Source: Acinetobacter marinus (GTDB lineage Bacteria > Pseudomonadota > Gammaproteobacteria > Pseudomonadales > Moraxellaceae). From it: DNA of 64,000 nt. The DNA lies in the NCBI RefSeq assembly GCF_900096915.1, contig NZ_FMYK01000007.1, positions 1 to 64,000 on the forward strand, read 5' to 3'. The stretch's first letter is position 1. Each line of letters opens with the position of its first letter. Positions 26,218 through 34,872 of the stretch are shown here, in pieces. The notes below the pieces were generated by a model, which worked only from the letters and a program-made list of their open reading frames with translations, was not told where the DNA came from and searched no databases. The translations under genes and the position numbers were made by a program.

Positions 26218-26508
26218 TTACATCCGTTCGATACCACCGCCTGATTTGGGTTTATCGGATTGCTGGAGTTGTTTTAACTTATGGCGGTAATAGAAAAACT
26301 GCAATGTATTGATAATGATCATAATGGCGAGGACAAAAGGTAACATTGAATCGCCACGAAGAATTTTATCTAAGCCGATAAAATAGGCGAGAATCGCCAA
26401 GATCACTGGGGTCAGGAATAGATTAATCTTAGAGGTTTTGACGAGTGCAGTATATTTCTTGATTTGCTCGGCGTTGGCTTGCCGATTTTCCATCTGATTA
26501 TTTTCCAT
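26218..26508 (-). CDS. small hypothetical membrane protein
   Basis: The 96-residue protein has a polar, Asn/Gln-rich N-terminus, two hydrophobic helices (residues about 29-49 and 55-73) and a basic C-terminal tail ending GGGIERM. It lies between lipB and ybeD, in the same direction. No known family is recognised. Confidence 0.65.
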   Translation of the reverse strand: MENNQMENRQANAEQIKKYTALVKTSKINLFLTPVILAILAYFIGLDKILRGDSMLPFVLAIMIIINTLQFFYYRHKLKQLQQSDKPKSGGGIERM

Positions 26509-26595
26509 TTTTTAACTCAAACGCTTTTGAAAATTTCGGCTTAAGGTTATCAAATTTTTAAACATGACAAAATAAGTGAGAATGAATAAGCACAA

Positions 26596-26625
26596 AATAA
26601 AAAACTCCCAACGGATTGAGAGTTT
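26596..26625 (-). terminator. terminator after ybeD
   Basis: On the minus strand a 10-bp stem (AAACTCTCAA / TTGGGAGTTT, one G-T type pair) with loop TCCG is followed by TTTATTTTG. It lies 16 bp past the ybeD stop. Confidence 0.75.
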
Positions 26626-26640
26626 AGTGATAGGGCATAA

Positions 26641-26928
26641 TTACAGCGCAGTTTTGATATATGGACAAGCTGCCAAATCTGCATACAAGGCATGGACTTG
26701 TTCTAGCTCCTCAAAGCGCAACTGTGCGGTGATCGAGTTATATTTGCCTGTACGAGATGGCTGTGATTTCAGCGTCGTTTCATCAAACTCAGGAAAATGC
26801 TTGACCAAAATCTCAACTACAGCATTGTTCAGCTCATCGCAAGTTTCGCCAATCAGTTTGATCGGATAGTCCATCGGGAACACCCAAAGATGCTCTTGTA
26901 ACTCACGAGAAGGGGTGCGATCTATCAT
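26641..26928 (-). CDS. ybeD: DUF493 (YbeD) family protein
   Basis: I chose ATG at 26928 because AGGAGA lies 8 bases upstream. The 95-residue product has the YbeD pattern: LWVFPMDYPIKLIGETCDEL near the N-terminus and the ferredoxin-like domain ending PYIKTAL. YbeD may act as an allosteric ACT-like regulator near lipoate genes in enterobacteria, where it precedes lipB. Here a small membrane protein lies between them. Confidence 0.85.
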   Translation of the reverse strand: MIDRTPSRELQEHLWVFPMDYPIKLIGETCDELNNAVVEILVKHFPEFDETTLKSQPSRTGKYNSITAQLRFEELEQVHALYADLAACPYIKTAL

Positions 26929-26970
26929 TATGCTTCTCCTAGTTTGAAAATGATTAAATAGTTTGATTTG

Positions 26971-26996
26971 AAACGCCTGCAAAAATGCAGGCGTTT
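26971..26996 (-). terminator. rpoD hairpin terminator
   Basis: A perfect 11-bp stem (AAACGCCTGCA / TGCAGGCGTTT) with a 4-base loop lies 80 bp beyond the rpoD stop. The T-tract after it is short on the minus strand. Confidence 0.65.
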
Positions 26997-27075
26997 CTGA
27001 TTTATCTCATGCTTTACTATATGGGGTGTATGGCTTGATTTTCAAGGGCATTACCACATTCTAGCAAGCAGTCAA

Positions 27076-28983
27076 TTAGTCATTTTCCAAGAACGAACGT
27101 AAGTGTTCAGAACGAGATGGATGACGTAATTTACGCAATGCTTTGGCTTCGATCTGACGGATACGTTCACGGGTCACATCAAACTGTTTACCAACTTCTT
27201 CCAAGGTATGATCTGTTGGCATGTCGATACCAAAACGCATTTTCAACACTTTGGCTTCACGTTCAGTCAAGTTCTCAAGCACTTCACGAGTCGCTTCACG
27301 TAGACCTTCTGAGGTTGCCGCTTCTACAGGTGAGGTAATGTTTAAGTCCTCAATGAAGTCACCAAGATGCGAATCTTCATCATCACCGATCGGCGTTTCC
27401 ATCGAAATCGGTTCTTTGGCGATTTTCAGCACTTTACGGATTTTCACTTCATCCATATCCAAGCGTTCGCCGAGTTCTTCAGGAGTTGGCTCACGTCCCA
27501 TTTCTTGAAGAAGCTGACGTTGTACACGGTTGATCTTGTTAATGGTTTCGATCATGTGTACAGGGATACGAATAGTACGTGCTTGGTCGGCGATTGAACG
27601 TGTAATTGCCTGACGAATCCACCATGTGGCATAAGTTGAGAACTTATAACCACGGCGATATTCAAACTTATCTACCGCTTTCATCAGACCGATGTTACCC
27701 TCTTGAATCAAATCAAGGAATTGCAAGCCACGGTTGGTATATTTCTTGGCAATCGAAATCACCAAACGCAGGTTGGCTTCAACCATCTCTTTCTTGGCAC
27801 GGCGTGCTTTGGCTTCACCAATTGCCATACGTTTTGAGATTTCTTTGATTTGTTTGACATTCAAACCAAGTTCAGACTCGATATCACCGATCTTTTGCTG
27901 GAATGCCAAAACGTCAGGGCGGACTTTGTCTAAATGCGGTTTGATTGCATCGTCTGCTGCCAAGAATTGTTCTTCAAACCATGCAATATTGGACTCATTG
28001 CCAGGAAATGAACGACGGAATGCATCACGGCTCATACGACCGCGGCGGATCGAATAACGCATGATTTCTCGTTCACTGTGACGGATTTGATCGTGTGTAC
28101 CACGAATCATTTCTGCGACCAAATCAAATAGACGTGGGGTGAGCTTAAACATCATAAATACTGATGCCATCGCTTCGAGTTGCTTCTGTCCCACGTCACT
28201 ATGACGACCATGTTCCGCAAGTACTGCTTTGGTTTCATTCCAAGCCGCTTCTAACTCGGCGAAACGCTGGCGTGCGATCTCTGGATCAGGACCTGAATCG
28301 CCATCGCTGTCATCAGAATCGTCGTCATCGCCATCTTCGTCGTGATCGTCGTCAAGATTGACGTCTTTTTTGCCCGATTTTTTATCGTCGTTGTCACTCT
28401 CTTCGTCATCATCTAATGATGCGTCGTCTTCGATTTCAGGCACTGCTTCTTCAGTTTCAGGATCGAGATAACCTGATAACACATCGGCTAAACGACGTTG
28501 TGGTTCTTCTTCTAAGGTTTCTTTATATTCGTTGAGCACGACTTCAACAGTCTTTGGCCAGTAGGCAATGGCATGTAATACATCACGGATACCGTCTTCG
28601 ATGCGTTTGGCAATGCTGATCTCACCTTCACGGGTCAGGAGCTCAACCGTACCCATCTCACGCATATACATCCGCACAGGGTCAGTGGTGCGACCAGGTT
28701 CAGTTTCAACCGATGCCAGCACAGCCGCTGCTTCTTCTGCGGCAACATCATCACCTGCATCAGGTGAATCTTCCATCATCATGTCGTCGGATTCTGGCGC
28801 ACGCTCGTGCACAGGAATACCCACATCATTCAACATTTGAATGATGTCTTCAATTTGCTCGCTTTCAGTGATAGAGTCAGGGAGATGATCGTTAACTTCT
28901 GAATAAGTTAAATAGCCTTGTTCCTTGCCTCGGCTAATCAGTACCGCAATTTGAGAGGTCGTCGGGGATTGCATATCGCTCAT
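27076..28983 (-). CDS. rpoD: RNA polymerase sigma factor RpoD (sigma-70)
   Basis: The main sigma factor. All regions are visible: region 1.1 at the N-terminus, region 1.2 with TDPVRMYMREMGTVELLTREGE, region 2.4 with YATWWIRQAITRSIA, region 3 and region 4.2 with TLEEVGKQFDVTRERIRQIEAKALRKLR. Length is 635, a little above the E. coli protein (613). The non-conserved region after region 1.2 is exceptionally acidic (residues about 180-235, mostly Asp, Glu and Ser). The gene has its own hairpin terminator. Confidence 0.98.
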   Translation of the reverse strand: MSDMQSPTTSQIAVLISRGKEQGYLTYSEVNDHLPDSITESEQIEDIIQMLNDVGIPVHERAPESDDMMMEDSPDAGDDVAAEEAAAVLASVETEPGRTTDPVRMYMREMGTVELLTREGEISIAKRIEDGIRDVLHAIAYWPKTVEVVLNEYKETLEEEPQRRLADVLSGYLDPETEEAVPEIEDDASLDDDEESDNDDKKSGKKDVNLDDDHDEDGDDDDSDDSDGDSGPDPEIARQRFAELEAAWNETKAVLAEHGRHSDVGQKQLEAMASVFMMFKLTPRLFDLVAEMIRGTHDQIRHSEREIMRYSIRRGRMSRDAFRRSFPGNESNIAWFEEQFLAADDAIKPHLDKVRPDVLAFQQKIGDIESELGLNVKQIKEISKRMAIGEAKARRAKKEMVEANLRLVISIAKKYTNRGLQFLDLIQEGNIGLMKAVDKFEYRRGYKFSTYATWWIRQAITRSIADQARTIRIPVHMIETINKINRVQRQLLQEMGREPTPEELGERLDMDEVKIRKVLKIAKEPISMETPIGDDEDSHLGDFIEDLNITSPVEAATSEGLREATREVLENLTEREAKVLKMRFGIDMPTDHTLEEVGKQFDVTRERIRQIEAKALRKLRHPSRSEHLRSFLEND

Positions 28984-29579
28984 CTTGGCTCACTTTATTT
29001 ATGTTTTGAATCAAAAAAATGCTTGAATCAAAAGGGGTTGAATCAAATGACTGTGAAACAGCGCATCATAGCATAAAAACAAGACAGAAAAATTAGTAGC
29101 AATGAATTTTTATCTTGTGATCTACGGGGCACTTTGTGTCTAATATTGATCAATATTGGGCTATTTTTAAAATTTTCAAGCACTGCGGGTAAAACTTGCG
29201 CCTTTGTGTCAATGGTTTTTTCCAATGCTTTTTCCGATACTTGTATGTCGAGTGACTTTCTTTAAAGTTGGGGGGAAATATTCAGCTGAGATTTTCGATC
29301 AAATTTTTCCTAAAAATCTGTCCTCAAAATCTGCCTTAGTAATCTTCAGTTGAAATTTTTATTTGCAATCTTCTGTTAAAACTTTTTATTCGCAATCATG
29401 CCATCTACAATGGAGGTGATAGTAATCGATTTGAAATCTGTACAGCTTTAAAAAATGACTTTTAAATCCAAAATAGTCTGATAAAAAACAAGGTGATAGT
29501 AAATACTTCTTGACAAAAAAACGTGGCAATTATAAATAGCGCTTAAAGCTCCTATTTTATTTTCGCTGAGGTGGTTTGC
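28984..29579. other. rpoD upstream intergenic region
   Basis: About 600 bp of AT-rich sequence without a supported gene. It contains a degenerate tandem repeat of about 26 bp (29341-29393, AATCTTC-GTT-AAA-TTTTTATT-GC copies). A short minus-strand frame at 29043-29225 has no ribosome binding site and I do not call it. rpoD and PA3496-like promoters must lie here, but I cannot place them safely. Confidence 0.5.
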
Positions 29580-29795
29580 GTGGCAGATACACAAGATTTT
29601 GAACTGGACGATAACTACGCCGAAGATGACTCGTCTTTTGATGATTCATCGGCAAAGATTAGCGCCAAAGAATCCTTAGAAAAGCGTCGTCTCATCGATG
29701 ATCTCTTGGCACAGCGCAAGTTGGAACGCGAGCTCAAAGCATTGGATAATGATTATGACGATGACTTTGAAGAAGATGATTTTGAAGACGCATAA
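29580..29795 (+). CDS. small acidic protein, PA3496-like
   Basis: GTG at 29580 has GAGGTGG about 6 bases upstream and is preferred over the in-frame GTG at 29571. The 71-residue product is highly acidic (DDNYAEDDSSF, then DNDYDDDFEEDDFED at the end), with a basic central helix RRLIDDLLAQRKLERELKAL. This resembles the PA3496 family of small proteins, described as putative envelope-integrity factors. It is followed 91 bp later by the YecA-family gene. The family assignment is tentative. Confidence 0.65.
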   Translation: MADTQDFELDDNYAEDDSSFDDSSAKISAKESLEKRRLIDDLLAQRKLERELKALDNDYDDDFEEDDFEDA

Positions 29796-29886
29796 GCTAT
29801 TCTAGGCGTTATCGTCGACAATGAAAATCGAGCCTGAATCAGGTATGATGGGCACCTTTAAACACGATGATTGAAAAAGGCAACAC

Positions 29887-30408
29887 ATGGCAATGCTGGA
29901 TTTAGACCAATTGAGTGACTACCTCGATGGCGAAAATAATGAGTATGGTTTGGACTTTGCAGCAACACATGGTTTTTTATGTGCCTGTGCGGTGGGTCCT
30001 GAACTGAGCGATTGGCTTGGATATTTATTTGATCAAAATCAAAAGAAAGTCCCTCAAGAAATCATCGAACAAATCAAACTCTGGCTCAAAGAGCTTCAAT
30101 CGACTTTGGCTAATGAGGAATTGATCGAATTTCCATTTGAGATTGAAGAGGCGGATGTCGATTCGAGTCTTGGTGACTGGAGTGTGGGCTTTGTTGATGC
30201 CATGTTCGTCAATGAAGAAGCATGGTTTAACGAAGAAATTGAAGAAACTTTAGTCGAACTCACTTTGCCGATTATGGTATTTAGCGGCATTGATGAAGAA
30301 GATCCACAAATGGAATCTTTTCGCCGTAATGGTCAGTTGATGGATGATTTAGCTCAAGAAATTCCTGATAACCTGACAGAAATCTATTTACTGTATCATG
30401 CGGAGTAA
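29887..30408 (+). CDS. YecA/UPF0149 family protein
   Basis: The 173-residue acidic protein has the UPF0149 pattern: LDLDQLSDYLDGENNEYGLDFAATHGFLCA at the start and GDWSVGFVDAMFV near the middle. The C-terminal zinc-binding SEC-C tail of longer YecA proteins is absent. Function is not established. Homologues lie near ubiquinone and pepP genes in other gamma-proteobacteria, but not here. Confidence 0.85.
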   Translation: MAMLDLDQLSDYLDGENNEYGLDFAATHGFLCACAVGPELSDWLGYLFDQNQKKVPQEIIEQIKLWLKELQSTLANEELIEFPFEIEEADVDSSLGDWSVGFVDAMFVNEEAWFNEEIEETLVELTLPIMVFSGIDEEDPQMESFRRNGQLMDDLAQEIPDNLTEIYLLYHAE

Positions 30409-30506
30409 CGCTGAACATCGCATGACAGGTTCAGCACAATGCTGATCAAAGAAAAAGCACTTTGACATTTTGCTTGTTTTTTCGAGTAGAATTGCCACAA
30501 ATTTTT

Positions 30507-30535
30507 AAAACGCATCATCTCGGTGCGTTTTTTTT
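30507..30535 (+). terminator. terminator after the YecA-family gene
   Basis: AAAACGCA pairs with TGCGTTTT across a 9-base loop, followed by a T-run. It lies about 100 bp past the stop codon. Confidence 0.75.
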
Positions 30536-30750
30536 AGATGAAACATTGTATTTGTAAAATATTCATTTGCTCGTTGAATCGACATTGGTTAGTCTAGGTT
30601 AAGGTTAAATATATTCGTGATAAAAGGATTGGATGAGCGTCTGTATCAAATGTTTAACCTTTTAGCTGCGCCTTATCGGTTGACGTGATCAAACTGGTGA
30701 GTATTTTGCATGCTATTTGCTACAGCAGATTGAAAATAGGGAGATTATGA

Positions 30751-31986
30751 GTGGAATACACTTTTAACGCATATTATACCTTGATCGCAGGCACATTCGT
30801 ATTGTTGCTGGGTCGATTATTGGTCTACAAGATTCCATTTTTAAGAAACTACAATATCCCTGAACCTGTTGCTGGTGGATTGATTGCAGCGATTTTGGCA
30901 TATTTGGTGTATTTGGTCTTTGGGGTCAGTGGGAAATTTAGTTCTGAGTTACAAACGGGCTTTATGCTGGTGTTCTTTGCTTCGATTGGTTTGGGTGCAA
31001 ACCTGTCTAAGCTCAAAGAAGGTGGTTTTGGATTATTTATCTTTTTGTTGGCGATTAGTGCCTACATCTTGATTCAAAACTTGGTGGGTATGGGCTTGGC
31101 GAGTGTCATCGGTCTGGATCCATTGATGGGCTTGATCACAGGCTCGATTACATTAACGGGTGGGCATGGTACGGCAGGTGCTTGGGGACATATTCTCGAA
31201 ACTAAATACGGTCTAGAGGGCGCAACCACACTGGGTATGGCGAGTGCGACTTTTGGTCTGGTCATCGGTGGCTTGATCGGTGGTCCTGTGGCGAAATTCT
31301 TGATCGAGCGTCACGGTCTAGCGACTGGTCGTAGCGTACGTGAAGAAATTCGTGATGATAAAATTCCAGTGGCGCCGACGGGTGAACATACGACATTTGA
31401 GTTTCCGCATAAGACACGTCTGATTACTGCAGATAATGCGATCAGTACCTTGGCGATGTTTGCTGCGTGTTTGGCATTTGGTAATTTGATGACCGATATT
31501 GCCAAAGGCACCAGCTTTGAACTACCAACATTCGTTTGGGCATTGCTCGGCGGTGTGATCGTGCGTAACTTCCTTGAGTCTGTGGTGCGTGTACCGATTT
31601 TTGACCGTGCGATTGATGTATTTGGTAATGCGTCATTGAGTCTGTTCTTAGCGATGGCTCTCTTGTCCTTAAAATTGTGGCAATTGGTGGATTTGGCTGG
31701 TCCTTTGGTGATTATCTTGTCACTTCAAACGGTGGTGATGGCGCTTTTTGCTGCCTTTGTGACCTTTAAAATCATGGGGAGCAACTATGATGCGGCGGTA
31801 CTTGCAGCGGGTCATTGTGGTTTTGGTATGGGGGCGACGCCGACGGCGATTGCCAATATGCAAGCAATTACCAATATGTATGGTCCTTCGCACAAAGCAT
31901 TCTTGATCGTGCCGCTAGCAGGTGCGTTCTTTATTGACTTGGTGAATGTGGTGGTGATCCAGACCTTATTAAAATTCTTTGGCTAA
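30751..31986 (+). CDS. gltS: sodium/glutamate symporter GltS
   Basis: The 411-residue membrane protein has about ten hydrophobic helices and the GltS repeats: ITLTGGHGTAGAWG in the first half and HCGFGMGATPTAIANMQ in the second, the glycine-rich reentrant loops that bind substrate. It imports L-glutamate with sodium. I use the GTG start at 30751, with GGGAG about 9 bases upstream. An overlapping ATG just before it is out of frame. A hairpin terminator follows. Confidence 0.95.
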   Translation: MEYTFNAYYTLIAGTFVLLLGRLLVYKIPFLRNYNIPEPVAGGLIAAILAYLVYLVFGVSGKFSSELQTGFMLVFFASIGLGANLSKLKEGGFGLFIFLLAISAYILIQNLVGMGLASVIGLDPLMGLITGSITLTGGHGTAGAWGHILETKYGLEGATTLGMASATFGLVIGGLIGGPVAKFLIERHGLATGRSVREEIRDDKIPVAPTGEHTTFEFPHKTRLITADNAISTLAMFAACLAFGNLMTDIAKGTSFELPTFVWALLGGVIVRNFLESVVRVPIFDRAIDVFGNASLSLFLAMALLSLKLWQLVDLAGPLVIILSLQTVVMALFAAFVTFKIMGSNYDAAVLAAGHCGFGMGATPTAIANMQAITNMYGPSHKAFLIVPLAGAFFIDLVNVVVIQTLLKFFG

Positions 31987-32009
31987 TTGATTTTTAACTG
32001 AACGAAATC

Positions 32010-32037
32010 AGCACTGCGATAAGCGGTGCTTTTTTTG
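32010..32037 (+). terminator. gltS terminator
   Basis: An 8-bp stem (AGCACTGC / GCGGTGCT, one G-T type pair) with loop GATAA is followed by TTTTTTTG, 24 bp after the gltS stop. Confidence 0.85.
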
Positions 32038-32117
32038 TTTTAAATATTGGTATTTAAGTCAAAATTAAGAAAACTCAGGACAATGTACTGCCATCGACGG
32101 TGTGCTGATGTGAGACG

Positions 32118-32855
32118 ATGTCAAGAAAATTTATATTGTGCAATGCGCTGATTTTACTTTGTTCAGCATGTGCTTTGCTGTGGCTGATGCCTGTGGGTGG
32201 TTCCTTAGATCAGCAGTTCATCCATCCTTTTGTCAATGTGCCTTTGGGTTTTCAGCTGAAAAAATATTGGTGGTATGATCAATTTGCACATGGTTATCTT
32301 AAACATTGGCTGACTTTTATCTTGGTTTTTTTGCTAGTGCGTCTGTGTTTGCATCGTATTTTGCCCAAATCGTTACAACTTCGGTATCGTGCGCAATATG
32401 CGACCTTTTTGATGATGGCACTCCTGAGTATGAGCGTGGTGTCAATTTTTAAGCACTATTCTAGTCATTCTTGTCCGTGGGATATTTTGGATCAAACCAG
32501 TTTGCAGACGTCGGGTATTGTTCAATTTCTACCGAAGTTGGGTGAGGGCGGTTGCTTCCCAGGTGGGCATGCGAGTTTGGGTTATGCGTGGCTGACTGGT
32601 TTTTTTGCCTTTTATCCTGTGCAAAAACGGCTTGCATTATTTTATCTGTTCAGTGGGTTGATTTTGGGTACAGGGATGGGGTGGGTACAGACGATGCGTG
32701 GTGCACATTTTATGAGCCATAACCTATGGACGATGTGGCTGTGCTTTTTAGTCGGATTTTTATGTTGCTGTGGCATGCTTGTTCGAGCGCAGTATCAAAA
32801 AAGAAACACCATCTGTCGCCATAATTTTAAGAGTGTAGCGGAATCCAGAGAGTAA
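32118..32855 (+). CDS. PAP2 family phosphatase, possibly lipid A or lipid-linked
   Basis: This 245-residue protein has five or six hydrophobic segments. PAP2-like catalytic residues lie in SIFKHYSSHSCPWD, GGCFPGGHASLGYAW and MRGAHFMSHNLW. Several family members are LpxE-like lipid A 1-phosphatases or PgpB-like enzymes. Its position beside pmrCAB makes a role in lipid A remodelling possible, but it faces the opposite way. Its last 29 bases overlap the 3' end of the convergent pmrB. Confidence 0.82.
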   Translation: MSRKFILCNALILLCSACALLWLMPVGGSLDQQFIHPFVNVPLGFQLKKYWWYDQFAHGYLKHWLTFILVFLLVRLCLHRILPKSLQLRYRAQYATFLMMALLSMSVVSIFKHYSSHSCPWDILDQTSLQTSGIVQFLPKLGEGGCFPGGHASLGYAWLTGFFAFYPVQKRLALFYLFSGLILGTGMGWVQTMRGAHFMSHNLWTMWLCFLVGFLCCCGMLVRAQYQKRNTICRHNFKSVAESRE

Positions 32856-34149
32856 CTTTTAAGCCATTTAATGTGGTGCTTTTTTCAAACTGGATTTTGG
32901 CATTGAGTTTTTCTAACGATTTTTCGACTATGGATAAGCCCAAACCACTACCAATACCCACATTATTGATGCGATAGAATTTTTGCATGATGTTCGCATA
33001 CTCATGTTCAGCAATGCCTATCCCTGAATCTTCAATAATCAGCTCAATCATAGATCGCGCTGAAACAACACTCGGTGGGTTGATACTAATCTGCACCTTA
33101 CCTAGCTCAGGTGTGTATTTCACCGCATTGTCGAGCAAATTGCGTAAAGTTAAATGTAGGGCATGGCGATTGATTAAAAGTTCAATTTTTTCATCTGGTG
33201 CCTCGAGCGAGAGGTCAATTTTTTTCTTATGAATCAACGGATAGAGGTCTTGTACCACATCGAGCAGCAGGGCTTGTAGGGTAACTTGCTCCGCATCCAA
33301 TTGTGTGGTTTCGCCTTGCTTTGCAAGGTCGAGCAGTTGTTGTACCAAATGTTGTAAACGTAAAATACTGCTCATCAGTTGTTGTGCTGTTTTAGAATCA
33401 GGCACTTCTTTTTGAAGCATTTTAATTTGTAAATTGACCGCAGTCAGTGGTGAACGTAGTTCGTGCGCAGCGTGGGCGATAAACTCATTTTGTGCGTGCT
33501 GTGCAACTTCAATCCTTGAGAATAAAGCATTGGTTTCGGCAATGATTGCAGAAAGCTCTTGCGGATAGTCCTCTTTTGATAATGCGCTAAGATCATGATA
33601 TTGACGCCGAGAAAACTCACCTTGTAACTGTCGAATTGGTGCAAAAGCACGATCGATCCCCCAGTACAACAGAATAAACAATAAAGGGAGGGCGATGAGA
33701 TAAGGGATTAACATCGAACCTGCCAATTCGATTGCCAACTCACGACGAACATAGAGGGGCTGTGCGACTTGAATTTGTCGATCGGCAAGAGGAATGATGT
33801 AAGCGATAAATTGATGCTGATCTTGTGGCTGACGATACAAGCCTGCTTGTTGTTGCTGTTTGAAAAGTATGCTGTTTTGAGGCGAATTTAATTTGGTGTT
33901 GAGGGTAATATCAATAAAAACATCTTCTTCATGATAAGTTTTTGAGGTGTCGAAATGGCTTTGCTGTGGATTGGGTGCATTTTCTGCGATCCACTCTGCC
34001 ATACTTTGCAGTCGTTGATCGAGGATTTCTTCGGTTTCATGATATGAGATGCGATAGGCTGCGAAGAACATCGCAATAAAAACCAAGAGGCTGATCAAGA
34101 TACTGATCAACAAGGCACGCTTTCGGATCGAATAAGTGGTCTTGGTCAT
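32827..34149 (-). CDS. pmrB: sensor histidine kinase PmrB
   Basis: PmrB senses metals, acid or polymyxin and phosphorylates PmrA. Two membrane helices (about 13-32 and 150-172) bound a periplasmic sensor domain. The His of HELRSP lies in the dimerisation helix, N-box residues in LRNLLDNAVKYTP and G-boxes in EDSGIGI and GSGLGLSIVE. I chose the ATG at 34149, with AGGTGA upstream, over the in-frame GTG at 34161. It is the last gene of pmrCAB and converges on the PAP2 gene with a 29-bp overlap. Confidence 0.94.
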   Translation of the reverse strand: MTKTTYSIRKRALLISILISLLVFIAMFFAAYRISYHETEEILDQRLQSMAEWIAENAPNPQQSHFDTSKTYHEEDVFIDITLNTKLNSPQNSILFKQQQQAGLYRQPQDQHQFIAYIIPLADRQIQVAQPLYVRRELAIELAGSMLIPYLIALPLLFILLYWGIDRAFAPIRQLQGEFSRRQYHDLSALSKEDYPQELSAIIAETNALFSRIEVAQHAQNEFIAHAAHELRSPLTAVNLQIKMLQKEVPDSKTAQQLMSSILRLQHLVQQLLDLAKQGETTQLDAEQVTLQALLLDVVQDLYPLIHKKKIDLSLEAPDEKIELLINRHALHLTLRNLLDNAVKYTPELGKVQISINPPSVVSARSMIELIIEDSGIGIAEHEYANIMQKFYRINNVGIGSGLGLSIVEKSLEKLNAKIQFEKSTTLNGLKVTLWIPLHS

Positions 34150-34166
34150 GCTGTATTTCACCTATC

Positions 34167-34871
34167 TCACTGTGATAAATCATCGCCCAATTTATATCCA
34201 ATGCCACGAATGGTTTTGATAAAGTGTTTATCGAGCTTTTGCCGTAGTTTATGAATATAGACTTCGACGGTATTGCTCTGAATATCATCATCTTCTTGGT
34301 AGAGTTTTTCTTCTAACTCGGATTTGCTAAAGATTTTATACGGTGTGCTGAGAAAACTTTCGAGGAGTAGCCATTCTTTTTTGGAAAAATCTACCATTTC
34401 CATTTTCCAATAGGCTTGATGTGTACTGAGATCCATACGCAAATCGAGGTAGCTCAGACTCTCGGAAATCAATTGATGTTCTGGTCGGCTACGTCGAATA
34501 ACAGCATAGATGCGGGCAATGAGCTCGTCAAAATCAAAGGGTTTAACCAAATAATCATCACCACCATTTTGCAAAATGTCCAAACGATCACGTATCTGAT
34601 CTCGTGCAGAAATCACGATCACGGGCAATTGATTGCGCTGTCTGATCTTGCGCAAGACTTCAAAGCCATTCATGCTCGGTAAGCCAATATCTAATAGCAC
34701 CAGATCAACGCCAAAATGTTGCAGATGATTCAAGCCATCCATGCCATTGTTGACCCAGTGTACTTTCATATTTTCAAGCTCTAACAATTGTTGCACGGAT
34801 TGTGCAATCAGAAAGTCATCTTCGATCAACAAGATGTTGAGTGGCTGATGCAAAGTGTTCATGTCGCTCAT
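34167..34871 (-). CDS. pmrA: response regulator PmrA
   Basis: An OmpR-family regulator. The phosphoacceptor Asp lies in LVLLDIGLPSMNG, the conserved Lys in YLVKPFD and the winged-helix DNA-binding domain in the C-terminal half (KKEWLLLESFLS to RGIGYKLGDD). It activates pmrC and thereby lipid A phosphoethanolamine addition. The ATG at 34871 lies 9 bases after AGGTGA and next to the pmrC stop. An ATG at 34880 overlaps pmrC. Mutations in this gene and pmrB are known to raise colistin resistance in Acinetobacter. Confidence 0.95.
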   Translation of the reverse strand: MSDMNTLHQPLNILLIEDDFLIAQSVQQLLELENMKVHWVNNGMDGLNHLQHFGVDLVLLDIGLPSMNGFEVLRKIRQRNQLPVIVISARDQIRDRLDILQNGGDDYLVKPFDFDELIARIYAVIRRSRPEHQLISESLSYLDLRMDLSTHQAYWKMEMVDFSKKEWLLLESFLSTPYKIFSKSELEEKLYQEDDDIQSNTVEVYIHKLRQKLDKHFIKTIRGIGYKLGDDLSQ

Positions 34872-34872
34872 A

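Noticed and set aside
29043..29225. 60-codon minus-strand frame upstream of rpoD
   Set aside because: No ribosome binding site, low-complexity composition and position in the rpoD promoter region.
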